Below the pieces are notes generated by a model. It searched no databases, was not told where the DNA came from, and was given only the letters and a program-made list of their open reading frames with translations. Below, one piece after another: positions 19,184 to 28,128 of a DNA stretch of 64,000 nucleotides. Each line of letters begins with the position of its first letter. Position 1 is the first letter of the stretch. The position numbers and the translations under genes were made by a program. Location of the stretch: contig NZ_VVIW01000010.1 of NCBI RefSeq assembly GCF_011682045.1, positions 1 through 64,000 on the forward strand, read 5' to 3'. Origin of the DNA: Massilia aquatica (GTDB lineage Bacteria; Pseudomonadota; Gammaproteobacteria; Burkholderiales; Burkholderiaceae_D).

Positions 19184-22100
19184 ATGACCATTTCCAACGC
19201 CATCACCGAGCACCATGCCGAGCCGGCCAGCAGCACGCCTCTCCAGGCCAGCCGCGTCACCAGCGCCGCCCCCGGCCGCAATATGCAGGGCGGTGGCGGC
19301 GCCGATTTTCTGTATGGTTCGGAGCTCAACGACACTATTTCGGGCAATGGCGGCGGGGACAAGCTGTGGGGCTATGGCGGCGACGACTACATTACCAGCA
19401 ACGACCCGGACGACGACACGCCCGCCGGCTACGACGAGATTTTCGGCTTCGACGGCAACGACACCCTCCTCGGCGCGCGCGGCAACGACGACCTGAACGG
19501 CAATGGGGGCAATGACTTCGTCGATGGCGGTGGCGGCAGCGACCGGCTCAGGGGTGAACTGGGCAACGACACCCTGCAGGGTGGCGCCGGCCACGACACG
19601 CTCAACGATTACGAAGGGCGCGACTTGCTACTGGGCGGCGCCGGAGTCGATTTCCTGTATTCCGAGCGGGGTGGCAGCGCCGTGCTCGACGGCGGTGACG
19701 ACAACGACGTGTTGCTGGGCGACGGCCAAGACACCTTCATCGGCGGCGGCGGCGCCGACCGCATCACGCTCCGCAGCCGCGCCGCCGAAGCGGTCGCCAC
19801 CACCTTGGCCGACGGCGGCGCCGGCAACGACCTGTTCAGCGTATCGTTCCTGAACAAGGGCACCGCGCGCGTGACCGGCGGCGCCGGCAGCGACGTGTAC
19901 CTGCTGGAACGCGAGAGCGGCCCGGCCGGCTACGTGGTCACCGATTTCACCACCGGCCCCGAAGGCGACCGGATCGACCTCAGCAAGTTGCTGGCCGGAA
20001 TCGACCTGTCCCTGGGCGACCCGTTTTCCAGCGCGCGCGGCTACCTGAAACTGGTGCAGGACGGGGCCGACACGCTGCTGCAATTCGACGCCGACGGCGC
20101 CAAGGGAACGGCGTCCGCCTTCAAGACGGTGCTGCGGCTCGAAGGCGTGGCCGCCGAGTCGGTCGCGGCGAACATCTCGACCAGCGTGCTCACCCCGGCC
20201 GGCATCGAGAACGGCGAGACCCTCATCACCGGCAGCCGCAACGACGAAATTTTCGGCACCCACCTGAACGACCGCTACGAAGGTAACGGCGGCAACGACA
20301 CCATCCATGGGGATGAAGGCCGCGACACCCTGCTCGGCGGCGACGGCGCCGATCTGCTGTTTGCCGGAAACGGCGACGACATCGTCGACGCTGGCGCGGG
20401 CGACGATACGGTGTATGGCGACGCCGGCTCGGATACCTTGTCCGGCGGCGCGGGCAACGACCGGCTGACGGTTGGCTACGGCGGCGACAGCCTGCTCACC
20501 GGCGGCGAAGGCAACGACACCTTAAGGGCGGGCAATTACGACACTGTCATGTTCGGCTCTGTGCAACTGTCCGGCGGCGATGGCAACGACTACTTCGAGA
20601 TCTCCGAGGCGCCGTCGACGGTGAGCGTGACCGCGAGCGGCGGCAGTGGGCAAGACCTGTACCAGCTGTGGGTGGATGGGAGGCCGGAGAAGACCCCGAA
20701 CGCGACCCTGACCGATTTTTCGACAGGCGCCGAGAGCGACCAGCTCAGCCTGGCCCTGCGTGGCCTCTCGTCGAATTACACCGGTAATCCCTTCGGCGCC
20801 GACGGCTACCTGCGCCTGGAGCAGCGCGGCGCCGACACGGTCATGCGCTACGACCGGGACGGGGCGGCCGGGGCTAACTACGCCATGGCCGATGTGCTGA
20901 CCTTGCGTAACGTCACCGCGACCAGCATGACCAGCGCCAACTTCAAGCAGGGCTACGATCCCGCGGCCGGCTTCTTTGGCCGGGTGCTGACCGGCACGGC
21001 CGGCGCGGACAGCCTGAACGGCGACGAACGCGCCGAGCATTTCATCGGCCTGGGCGGCAGCGACACCCTGCTCGGCGGCGGCGGAGACGACCTGCTTGAG
21101 GGCGGCGAGGACGCCGATCTGCTGCAAGGCGGCAGCGGTAACGACAGCCTGTATGGCGGCGCGAGCGACGACAGCCTGGCCGGCGAACAGGGCAACGACA
21201 GCCTGGTGGGCGGGTTGGGCAAGGATGTCCTGAGCGGCGGCGCGGGCGACGACGTCCTCGCCGGCGACGACAACGACGACATGCTCACCGATGTCGAAGG
21301 CAACAACGTGCTCACGGGTGGCTACGGCAACGACGTGATCGTCACCACCGGCGCCGGCAGCGACAAGGTCGACGGCGGCGACGACGACGATACCCTCATC
21401 GGCGGCGCCGGCGATACGCTCACCGGCGGCTGGGATGAAGACCACCTGTCCGCCGATTTTACGGGCGGCGCCAAAGGCTCGCTGCACATGGCCGGCGACA
21501 GCGGCAGCGACCTGCTCACCTTCGGCCCGTCGCTCGCGTTCCAGGATGTGGTGGCGAGCGGCGGCTCCAGCAACGATACCTTTCGGTTCGCATCCGGCGC
21601 CCACGCCGGGCAGGTCACCATTACCGACTTCAACCTCGACTACCTCAACGACGTGCTCGACCTGGATGCGCTGATTCCGCAGGTTGCCTCCAACTACGTC
21701 AGCAATCCCTTCGGCGCGCTCGGCTACCTGCGCGTGCAAGCCAGCGGCAGCGGCACACAGATTCAGTTCGACGAAGACGGCGCGGCCGGCAGCGCGGCGC
21801 TCTTTCGCACCATTCTGACCATCAACGCCATCACGCCCGCCCAGCTGACCGCCAACTACATTGTCGGCGGCATGAATCCGAACGGCTCCGAGGACGGCAT
21901 CCACCTGACCGGCTCGCGCCAGGAGCAGGATGTTTTCAAGGGCGGGCGCAGCAACGATGTGCTCGATGGCGCGGATGGCATTGACGTGCTGGTCGGTTAC
22001 CAGGGCAACGACACCCTGCTCGGCGGCAGCCACAACGACACCCTGCACGGTGGCGAAGGCGATGACCTGCTGCAAGGCGGCAACGACAACGACACGCTGC

Positions 22101-23044
22101 TGGGGGATGCCGGCACCGACAGCCTGCAAGGTGGCGACGGCAACGACAATCTCGACGGCGGCGCCGGCGCCGATGTGCTCGAAGGCGGGCAGGGCACCGA
22201 CCTGCTGCAAGGCGGGGACGGCGCCGACCTGCTCGACGGCGGCGACGGCCACGACACGCTGGGCGGTGGTGCCGATGCCGACATCCTGCGCGCGGGCGAT
22301 GGCGACGACAGTCTCGACGGTGGCGCCGGCAACGACGAGCTGGGCGGCTTCGAAGGCAACGACGTGCTGCACGGCGGCGCCGGGACCGACACCATCAACG
22401 GCGGCAACGGCGACGATGCGCTGTTCGCCGACCAGGGCGATGACGTGCTCGATGGCGGCGCCGGCAACGACACCCTGGACGGCGGCAGCGGCAGCGTGCA
22501 ACTGAATGGTGGCAACGGCAACGATGTGCTCAAGCTGACCGGCAGCGGCAACAGCGGCTTGTTGGGCGGGCGCGGCGCCGACGTCATCGAGATCGTCGCA
22601 ACGCAGCAGGCCGTGGCCGGCAGGGTGGTGGCCTCCGGCGGCGACGACGCCGACACCATCGTCGTCACGCGCGGCGCGTTTGATAACACCGCCGTCAACG
22701 CCAGCGGCGGCGCCGGCATCGACACCTACGTGCTGCGCGGCGAAGGGCGCCTTGGCAGCCTGAGCGTGAAGGACTTTGCGGCCGGCACCGGCGGCGACCG
22801 CATCGACCTGACTGGCCTGGCAGCGCCTGCCGGCGTGCTGGAATTCGTGCAGAACGGCAGCGCCACGCTGGTGCGCTTCGACGCCGACGGCGCCGCCGGC
22901 CCGCAACTGGCGGCCACCTTGATGAGCTTGCAAAACGTGCTCGCCAGCAGCATCTCCAGCGACAACGTGATCGGGGCCGCCGCCGCACCGGTGCAACTGG
23001 TGGGCGTGGCCGATGCCCCCGCCGCCGCCTTCCTCATAGGCTGA
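19184..23044 (+). CDS. RTX calcium-binding protein 4
   Basis: At 1286 aa this is the longest member of the array. The head MTISNAITEHHAEPASS aligns with the RTX 3 head, which fixes the start at 19184 rather than the in-frame ATG 24 bases earlier; GGGACC precedes it. Modules start near residues 249, 505, 810 and 1192. The RTX block before the last module is about 19 residues longer than in RTX 3, that is, two extra nonapeptides, as expected from repeat slippage. The C-terminus is AAAFLIG. Confidence 0.88.
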   Translation: MTISNAITEHHAEPASSTPLQASRVTSAAPGRNMQGGGGADFLYGSELNDTISGNGGGDKLWGYGGDDYITSNDPDDDTPAGYDEIFGFDGNDTLLGARGNDDLNGNGGNDFVDGGGGSDRLRGELGNDTLQGGAGHDTLNDYEGRDLLLGGAGVDFLYSERGGSAVLDGGDDNDVLLGDGQDTFIGGGGADRITLRSRAAEAVATTLADGGAGNDLFSVSFLNKGTARVTGGAGSDVYLLERESGPAGYVVTDFTTGPEGDRIDLSKLLAGIDLSLGDPFSSARGYLKLVQDGADTLLQFDADGAKGTASAFKTVLRLEGVAAESVAANISTSVLTPAGIENGETLITGSRNDEIFGTHLNDRYEGNGGNDTIHGDEGRDTLLGGDGADLLFAGNGDDIVDAGAGDDTVYGDAGSDTLSGGAGNDRLTVGYGGDSLLTGGEGNDTLRAGNYDTVMFGSVQLSGGDGNDYFEISEAPSTVSVTASGGSGQDLYQLWVDGRPEKTPNATLTDFSTGAESDQLSLALRGLSSNYTGNPFGADGYLRLEQRGADTVMRYDRDGAAGANYAMADVLTLRNVTATSMTSANFKQGYDPAAGFFGRVLTGTAGADSLNGDERAEHFIGLGGSDTLLGGGGDDLLEGGEDADLLQGGSGNDSLYGGASDDSLAGEQGNDSLVGGLGKDVLSGGAGDDVLAGDDNDDMLTDVEGNNVLTGGYGNDVIVTTGAGSDKVDGGDDDDTLIGGAGDTLTGGWDEDHLSADFTGGAKGSLHMAGDSGSDLLTFGPSLAFQDVVASGGSSNDTFRFASGAHAGQVTITDFNLDYLNDVLDLDALIPQVASNYVSNPFGALGYLRVQASGSGTQIQFDEDGAAGSAALFRTILTINAITPAQLTANYIVGGMNPNGSEDGIHLTGSRQEQDVFKGGRSNDVLDGADGIDVLVGYQGNDTLLGGSHNDTLHGGEGDDLLQGGNDNDTLLGDAGTDSLQGGDGNDNLDGGAGADVLEGGQGTDLLQGGDGADLLDGGDGHDTLGGGADADILRAGDGDDSLDGGAGNDELGGFEGNDVLHGGAGTDTINGGNGDDALFADQGDDVLDGGAGNDTLDGGSGSVQLNGGNGNDVLKLTGSGNSGLLGGRGADVIEIVATQQAVAGRVVASGGDDADTIVVTRGAFDNTAVNASGGAGIDTYVLRGEGRLGSLSVKDFAAGTGGDRIDLTGLAAPAGVLEFVQNGSATLVRFDADGAAGPQLAATLMSLQNVLASSISSDNVIGAAAAPVQLVGVADAPAAAFLIG

Positions 23045-23060
23045 CCGGCGCAAGCCGGCA

Positions 23061-23106
23061 GCGCGCCGCCATGCACCTTGCCCCGCGCAAGGACGTGGCG
23101 GCGCGC
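23061..23106 (+). other. long hairpin after RTX 4
   Basis: An 11-bp perfect inverted repeat (GCGCGCCGCCA at 23061-23071, TGGCGGCGCGC at 23096-23106) encloses a smaller stem (CCTTG / CAAGG). No T run follows, so it is not a classical terminator. It could protect the RTX 4 mRNA 3' end or pause transcription. Confidence 0.5.
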
Positions 23107-23200
23107 GTCTCGACACTGGCGAGGGAACGGCGCATCATAGCTATCCGCGCATGACGGAACGCCTTTCTTGCCTCGACTCAACCTTCTGTTAGGAATTGCC

Positions 23201-25189
23201 ATGTCCACATTTTTCATGCTGTCCGCGGCTGACGACGAGCTGTTACGTCCGGCGAATTTCCTGGTGACCGGCCTGACCCTGACCGGCACCGCCAGCAATG
23301 ACATCCTGCGCGGCGGCGCGTTTGACGACCGCATTTTCGGGCTGGGTGGGGCCGACCTGATTCGCGGCGCGGAGGGCAACGACTACATCGAAGGTGGCGA
23401 CGAGGACGGCTCGGGCGACCGCCTGTACGGCGGCGACGGCGCCGACAGCGTGTTCGGCGGCGCCGGGGACGACGTCATGTTCGGCGACGCCGGCAACGAC
23501 GCCCTCGACGGCGAAGGCGGCACCGACCAGATCGACGGCGGGGCCGGGGACGACCTCGTGCGCGGCGGCGATGGTCGCGACTTCCTGAGCGACAATCTCG
23601 GCAGCAACATTCTCCTCGGGGACGGCGGCGACGACAGCCTGAGCGCCACCGGCGCCGGCGCCGACCGCCTCGACGGCGGCAGCGGCAACGACGCGCTCGA
23701 AGGCGGCAACGGCAACGACAGCCTGTATGGCGGCGCCGGCCACGACGCGCTGACGGTCAGGGCGGCGGCGGGCAGCACGGCGCCCGGCGAGTGGCTGCTG
23801 CTTGGGGGCGACGGCAACGACACGCTTGGCTTTCATGCAACGGCGGCGCCGATCGTGGTGCACGCCAGCGGCGGCGCCGGCAGCGACGCGTTTGCGTTTT
23901 CCGGGGGCGTGCACGGCGAAACCATCATCATCGACGATTTCGTGGTGGGTCCGGATGGCGACAAGCTTGCCCTCGGCTCCCTGCACTCCTTCTACAACAA
24001 CAATCCCTTCGGCGCGCCGGGCTACTTGCGCCTGCTGCAGCAAGGCAACGATACCCTGTTGCAGAGCGACGCCGACGGCGCCGCCGGCAGCGCCGCCACA
24101 TTTCGCACGGTGGCCACCTTGCTTGGCGTGCGCGCGCAGGATGTCTTGCCGAACAATTTTGTCGAAGGTTATAACCAGGATGGCTCGATCAACGGCATGC
24201 AGGTGCAGGCTGGCAGCGGCAACGACTTTATCCTCGGCGGCGTGCTCAACGACACCATCTATGGCGGGGCCGGCGACGATCGCCTGCTCGGCTATTTTGG
24301 CGATGACGTGCTGCGCGGCGAAGACGGCGTCGACGACCTCGACGGCTCTTACGGGAACGACCTGCTCGACGGCGGCGCCGGCGGCGACTACCTGACTGGC
24401 GCGCAAGGAAACGACACCCTGTATGGCGGCGCCGGCGACGACCTGCTGTCGGGCAAGGAGGGCAAGGACTTGCTGTATGGCGGCGATGGCGACGACCAGC
24501 TGTTCGGCGAGGGCATTGACACGCTCAACGGCGGCAACGGCAACGACAGCGTCTCCGCCTACTACGGCAGCTACGTGATCGATGGCGGCGCGGGCGACGA
24601 CCGGATCAACACCGGCGGCATCGATGGCCTGCTCAACGGCGGTGGCGGCAACGACATCATCCGTGTGCAGACCGACGCCGACGTGGGTGCCTTCGGCGGC
24701 GCCGGCAACGACCGGATCGAGATCAACGCCAACGATTACCTGGGGCAAGGGCGGGTCGTGGCTAACGGCGGCGAGGGCGACGACACCATCATCCTGACGC
24801 GCCAGACGCAGAATTCGAACCAGGTGACGGCCATCGGCGGTGGCGGCAGCGACCGTTTCGGCGTGGTGGGGAGCGTGGGTACGAGCATCTTCAGCGTGCG
24901 CGATTTTGCGGTGGGCGCCGGCGGCGACCGCATCGACTTGTCAAGCCTCTTGAACGGCGCGGTGCCGCCGGGCGACCCGTTCGCCACTGGCGTGCTGCGT
25001 TACCTGCAAAGCGCGAACGACACGCTGGTGCAATTTGACGCCGATGGCGCGGCGGGTGCGCAGGCGGATTTTGTGACGATGATGAAATTGCTGGGGGTGC
25101 TGGCGACGACCTTGACGCCGGAAAACCTGATTACCTCCGTGCAACCGGCGCTGGTCGGGACTGCGGCGGCCGACTGGGCGATGGCCTGA
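23201..25189 (+). CDS. RTX calcium-binding protein 5
   Basis: A 662-aa protein of a second RTX subtype, shared with RTX 6. It begins MSTFFMLSAADDELLRPANF and has two modules starting near residues 240 and 563, separated by RTX nonapeptides. The start at 23201 has an AGGAATTGCC ribosome region identical to that of RTX 6. The C-terminus is ALVGTAAADWAMA. Module positions match RTX 6 to within a residue or two, so these are sister copies. As in the other members there is no signal peptide or enzyme domain. Confidence 0.88.
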   Translation: MSTFFMLSAADDELLRPANFLVTGLTLTGTASNDILRGGAFDDRIFGLGGADLIRGAEGNDYIEGGDEDGSGDRLYGGDGADSVFGGAGDDVMFGDAGNDALDGEGGTDQIDGGAGDDLVRGGDGRDFLSDNLGSNILLGDGGDDSLSATGAGADRLDGGSGNDALEGGNGNDSLYGGAGHDALTVRAAAGSTAPGEWLLLGGDGNDTLGFHATAAPIVVHASGGAGSDAFAFSGGVHGETIIIDDFVVGPDGDKLALGSLHSFYNNNPFGAPGYLRLLQQGNDTLLQSDADGAAGSAATFRTVATLLGVRAQDVLPNNFVEGYNQDGSINGMQVQAGSGNDFILGGVLNDTIYGGAGDDRLLGYFGDDVLRGEDGVDDLDGSYGNDLLDGGAGGDYLTGAQGNDTLYGGAGDDLLSGKEGKDLLYGGDGDDQLFGEGIDTLNGGNGNDSVSAYYGSYVIDGGAGDDRINTGGIDGLLNGGGGNDIIRVQTDADVGAFGGAGNDRIEINANDYLGQGRVVANGGEGDDTIILTRQTQNSNQVTAIGGGGSDRFGVVGSVGTSIFSVRDFAVGAGGDRIDLSSLLNGAVPPGDPFATGVLRYLQSANDTLVQFDADGAAGAQADFVTMMKLLGVLATTLTPENLITSVQPALVGTAAADWAMA

Positions 25190-25256
25190 GTTGCTGCCGG
25201 CCGCGCCTTGCGCACCGCACCTTTTGTCGCCCTTCAACCTCTCCTAAGGAATTGCC

Positions 25257-27251
25257 ATGTCCACATTTTTCTTGCTGTCCGACGCCGACGAGGACGCGTT
25301 ACGGCCGGCAAATTTTTTGGTGACCGGCCTGAACCTGACCGGCACCGCCAACAATGACGTCCTGCGCGGCGGTGCGCTGGACGACCGGATCTTCGGCCTG
25401 GGCGGCGCCGACCTGATCTTGGGCAGCGGCGGCAACGACACCATCGACGGCGGCGACGAAGACGGTCCGGGCGACCGCCTGTACGGCGGCGACGGCGCCG
25501 ACAGCGTGTTCGGCGGTGGCGGCGACGATTATCTGTTCGGCGACGCCGGCAACGACCTGCTCGACGGCCAGGGCGGGATGGACCAGATTGACGGCGGCGC
25601 CGGCGACGACGTGCTGCGCGGCGGCGACGGCGCCGACTATCTGAGCGATGACATCGGCAGCAACATCATGGCCGGCGGTGCGGGCAACGACCACCTGCTC
25701 GCCATGGGCCCTGGTGCCGACCGCCTCGAAGGTGGCCTGGATAACGACATGCTGGAAGGCGGCACCGGCCATGACAGCCTGTACGGCGGCGCGGGCATGG
25801 ATGCTTTCAACATCGGTGCGGCAGCCGGCAGCATGATTCCCAGCAATGTGCTGGTGTCCGGCGGCGATGGCGACGACCGCATCGCCATCTTTCCCGGTAC
25901 CACGGCCACAACGGTGCATGCCAGCGGCGGCGCGGGCAGCGACCTGTTTATTTTCGCCTACGGCACGCACGACGAAGCCATTTTCATCGACGACTTCAGC
26001 GCCGGTGCCAGCGGCGACGAGCTCGCCTTCGGGGGCATGCTGCCATTGCCCCATCTCAATCCCTTCGGCGCGCCCGGCTATGCGCGCCTGCTGCAACAGG
26101 GCGGCGACACACTGGTGCAGATCGATGTCGATGGCGCGGCGGGCACTGCCGGCAGTTTCCGTACAGTGGTCATCCTCACTGGCGTGCAGGTGCAAGACCT
26201 GATCCCCAACAATTTCAAGGAGGGCTACAACCAGGATGGCTCGCAGCACGGCAAGACCATCCAGGCGGGCAGCGGCAACGACAACCTCTACGGCGGCGTG
26301 CTTGACGACACCGTCGACGGCGGTGGCGGCAACGACCAGGTGTGGGCCGGCGACGGCAACGATAGCGTGTACGGCGGCGATGGCAACGACGACCTGAGCG
26401 GGTCTGGTGGCAACGATTTGCTCGACGGCGGCGCGGGCAACGACTACCTGCACGGCCAGGACGGCAATGATACGCTCAACGGCGGAGGCGGCGACGATAT
26501 GCTCGATGGCCACATTGGTGACGACGTAGTCAACGGTGGCGACGGTAATGACCAGCTGTACGGCAGCGGTGGCGGCAACGACGTGTTCAACGGCGGCAAC
26601 GGCAACGACCGGATCGGCGCCTTCGGTGGACAGGTCGTGGCCGACGGCGGGGCGGGGGACGACACGATCGTCATCGAAGGCACCGGGGGCCTGCTCAATG
26701 GCGGCAGCGGCAACGACATCATCAAGGTACAGACCGATGCCGATGTCGGCGCGTTCGGCGGCGCCGGCCGCGACCGGATCGAGATCACCGCCAGCGATTA
26801 CCTGGCGCAAGGGCGGGTGCTCGCCAATGGCGGCGAGGGCGACGATACCATCATCCTGACGCGCGAGACGCAGAATTCGAACCAGATAACAGCCATCGGC
26901 GGAGGCGGCAGCGACCGCTTTGGCGTGGTGGGCAGCGTGGGGACGAGCATGTTCAGCGTGCGCGATTTTGCGGTGGGGGCGGGCGGCGACCGGATCGATG
27001 TGTCGGCGCTCTTGAACGGGCCGGTGCCGCCGGGCGACCCGTTCGCCAGCGGCGTGCTGCGTTACCTGCAGAGCGGGAGCGATACGCTGGTGCAGTTCGA
27101 TGCCGATGGGGCGGCGGGACCGCAGGCGGGTTTTGTGACGATGATGAAGTTGCAGGGCCTAGTGGCGACCACCTTGACGCCGGAAAACCTGATCATGGTG
27201 GTGGAACCGTCGGTGGTTGGCGTTGCGGCCGTGGAATGGGCGCTGGGCTGA
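25257..27251 (+). CDS. RTX calcium-binding protein 6
   Basis: A 664-aa sister of RTX 5 that starts 67 bases after it. The first about 45 residues and the last about 170 residues are nearly the same as in RTX 5. The middle RTX blocks differ, for example a YGSGGGNDVFNGGNGNDR stretch. Modules start near residues 240 and 563; the tail is VVGVAAVEWALG. The gap to RTX 5 contains no terminator, so the two may share a transcript. It is the last gene of the array, 48 bases before the tRNA. Confidence 0.88.
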   Translation: MSTFFLLSDADEDALRPANFLVTGLNLTGTANNDVLRGGALDDRIFGLGGADLILGSGGNDTIDGGDEDGPGDRLYGGDGADSVFGGGGDDYLFGDAGNDLLDGQGGMDQIDGGAGDDVLRGGDGADYLSDDIGSNIMAGGAGNDHLLAMGPGADRLEGGLDNDMLEGGTGHDSLYGGAGMDAFNIGAAAGSMIPSNVLVSGGDGDDRIAIFPGTTATTVHASGGAGSDLFIFAYGTHDEAIFIDDFSAGASGDELAFGGMLPLPHLNPFGAPGYARLLQQGGDTLVQIDVDGAAGTAGSFRTVVILTGVQVQDLIPNNFKEGYNQDGSQHGKTIQAGSGNDNLYGGVLDDTVDGGGGNDQVWAGDGNDSVYGGDGNDDLSGSGGNDLLDGGAGNDYLHGQDGNDTLNGGGGDDMLDGHIGDDVVNGGDGNDQLYGSGGGNDVFNGGNGNDRIGAFGGQVVADGGAGDDTIVIEGTGGLLNGGSGNDIIKVQTDADVGAFGGAGRDRIEITASDYLAQGRVLANGGEGDDTIILTRETQNSNQITAIGGGGSDRFGVVGSVGTSMFSVRDFAVGAGGDRIDVSALLNGPVPPGDPFASGVLRYLQSGSDTLVQFDADGAAGPQAGFVTMMKLQGLVATTLTPENLIMVVEPSVVGVAAVEWALG

Positions 27252-27258
27252 GGGCAAA

Positions 27259-27288
27259 TTGCCCAAGCCCGGGGGTTTTCTGTATAAT
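27259..27288 (+). promoter_or_regulatory. sigma-70 type promoter of tRNA-Ser
   Basis: TTGCCC (27259-27264) and a perfect TATAAT (27283-27288), 18 bases apart, end 11 bases before the tRNA 5' end, which is the expected geometry. Confidence 0.75.
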
Positions 27289-27299
27289 CGCGGTTTGCA

Positions 27300-27389
27300 G
27301 GAAGCGTGGCCGAGCGGTTGAAGGCACCAGTCTTGAAAACTGGCGACGGTGTGAGCCGTTCGTGAGTTCGAATCTCACCGCTTCCGCCA
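27300..27389 (+). tRNA. tRNA-Ser (anticodon UGA)
   Basis: A class II tRNA with acceptor stem GGAAGCG/CGCTTCC, discriminator G and encoded CCA (27387-27389). The anticodon stem CCAGT/ACTGG encloses the loop CTTGAAA, giving anticodon TGA at 27334-27336. A long variable arm follows and the T-loop TTCGAAT is present. It has its own promoter upstream and terminator downstream. Confidence 0.97.
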
Positions 27390-27400
27390 CCGTATTCTGA

Positions 27401-27423
27401 AAGCCCCTGACGGGGCTTTTTCT
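27401..27423 (+). terminator. terminator of tRNA-Ser
   Basis: The stem AAGCCCC/GGGGCTT with loop TGAC is followed by a T-rich tail, 12 bases after the CCA end: a textbook intrinsic terminator. Confidence 0.9.
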
Positions 27424-27655
27424 ATTTCCACCGCTCGTAGAATTGACTGATCTTCTTAACGTCCAGCCCGCTTGGCCTACACTGCGACGATCAGGGCGGC
27501 ATCGCGCCAGAAATCATGGTCCTTGATTTTCATATGGACGCGTGATGAGCTTGAAACCGAACTGGCACAGAACCGCTGGGTTCATCTTCTTGGTCACATC
27601 CGACCCTCGCGCAGCCGCGCCCTTACCAGCTGGAAATTAACACGTGGACCCCATC

Positions 27656-27868
27656 ATGAAAAATCTGTTGCAAGAAATGTTGTACTGTGAATTTTTACTC
27701 AAATGTGAGACCAGCAATTGCCGTAAATTTTTCGAGTGCGATGAAGTGGCTACTGAACCGCTGGAAGAATGGTCGGCACGGGCTGTGGTCCTGGCGGAAG
27801 ACTGCGGCTGGACTATCGGCCATACAGGGCTTGTAAAATGTCCTGAGTGCACGGAAATGAAACGTTAG
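27656..27868 (+). CDS. small cysteine-rich protein, unknown
   Basis: A 70-aa protein with seven cysteines, including a C-terminal CPEC and a spread C11/C17/C22/C28 set, followed by an AEDCGW motif. It looks like a small zinc-binding protein. I chose the ATG at 27656; a GTG at 27644 is in frame. No family is recognised. The regular cysteine pattern argues that it is real, although its base composition is lower in GC than its neighbours, possibly from transfer. The 230 bases before it hold no gene I can support. Confidence 0.5.
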   Translation: MKNLLQEMLYCEFLLKCETSNCRKFFECDEVATEPLEEWSARAVVLAEDCGWTIGHTGLVKCPECTEMKR

Positions 27869-27905
27869 TTCAGTGCGACTACCGGTATGAGGTCAATGCC
27901 GACCC

Positions 27906-28079
27906 GAATTCCTCTCGCGCACCAGCCATGAGCTGCGCACGCCGCCATCGTCCGGCGTGCCTGTGCTGGCCGACCGCAAGCGCTTGTCGCAGGTGATGCT
28001 CCATCTGCTGTCGCATGCGGTCAAGTTCAACCGTCCGAGCCGCCCTTGCAGCGCTGGCATTCCAGGGGCCGACGACTGA
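27906..28079 (+). pseudogene. internally deleted histidine-kinase remnant
   Basis: One frame reads EFLSRTSHELRTP, which is the H-box of a HisKA domain with its phosphoacceptor His, and continues within a few codons into VLADRKRLSQVMLHLLSHAVKFNR, the N-box of a HATPase domain. In an intact kinase these are about 110-120 residues apart, so an in-frame deletion has joined them. There is no start upstream in frame and a stop follows soon after. It is a decayed fragment of a hybrid-type kinase. Confidence 0.7.
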
Positions 28080-28128
28080 GATGCGCGAGCGCCGCCTGCA
28101 TCCCGCGCAAAACCAATCGATCCCGGCA

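Noticed and set aside
9500-27200. Regular short DNA repeats that could suggest CRISPR or satellite DNA
   Set aside because: The repeats are in frame and code for GGxGxDxLx nonapeptides; there are no unique spacers of constant length.
27252-27264. GGGCAAATTGCCC as a terminator of RTX 6
   Set aside because: The stem is 6 bp with a one-base loop and no T run; its right half is better explained as the -35 region of the tRNA promoter.
27472-27690. Short frame between the tRNA and the cysteine-rich gene
   Set aside because: No ribosome site, no family resemblance, and it overlaps a better-supported gene.
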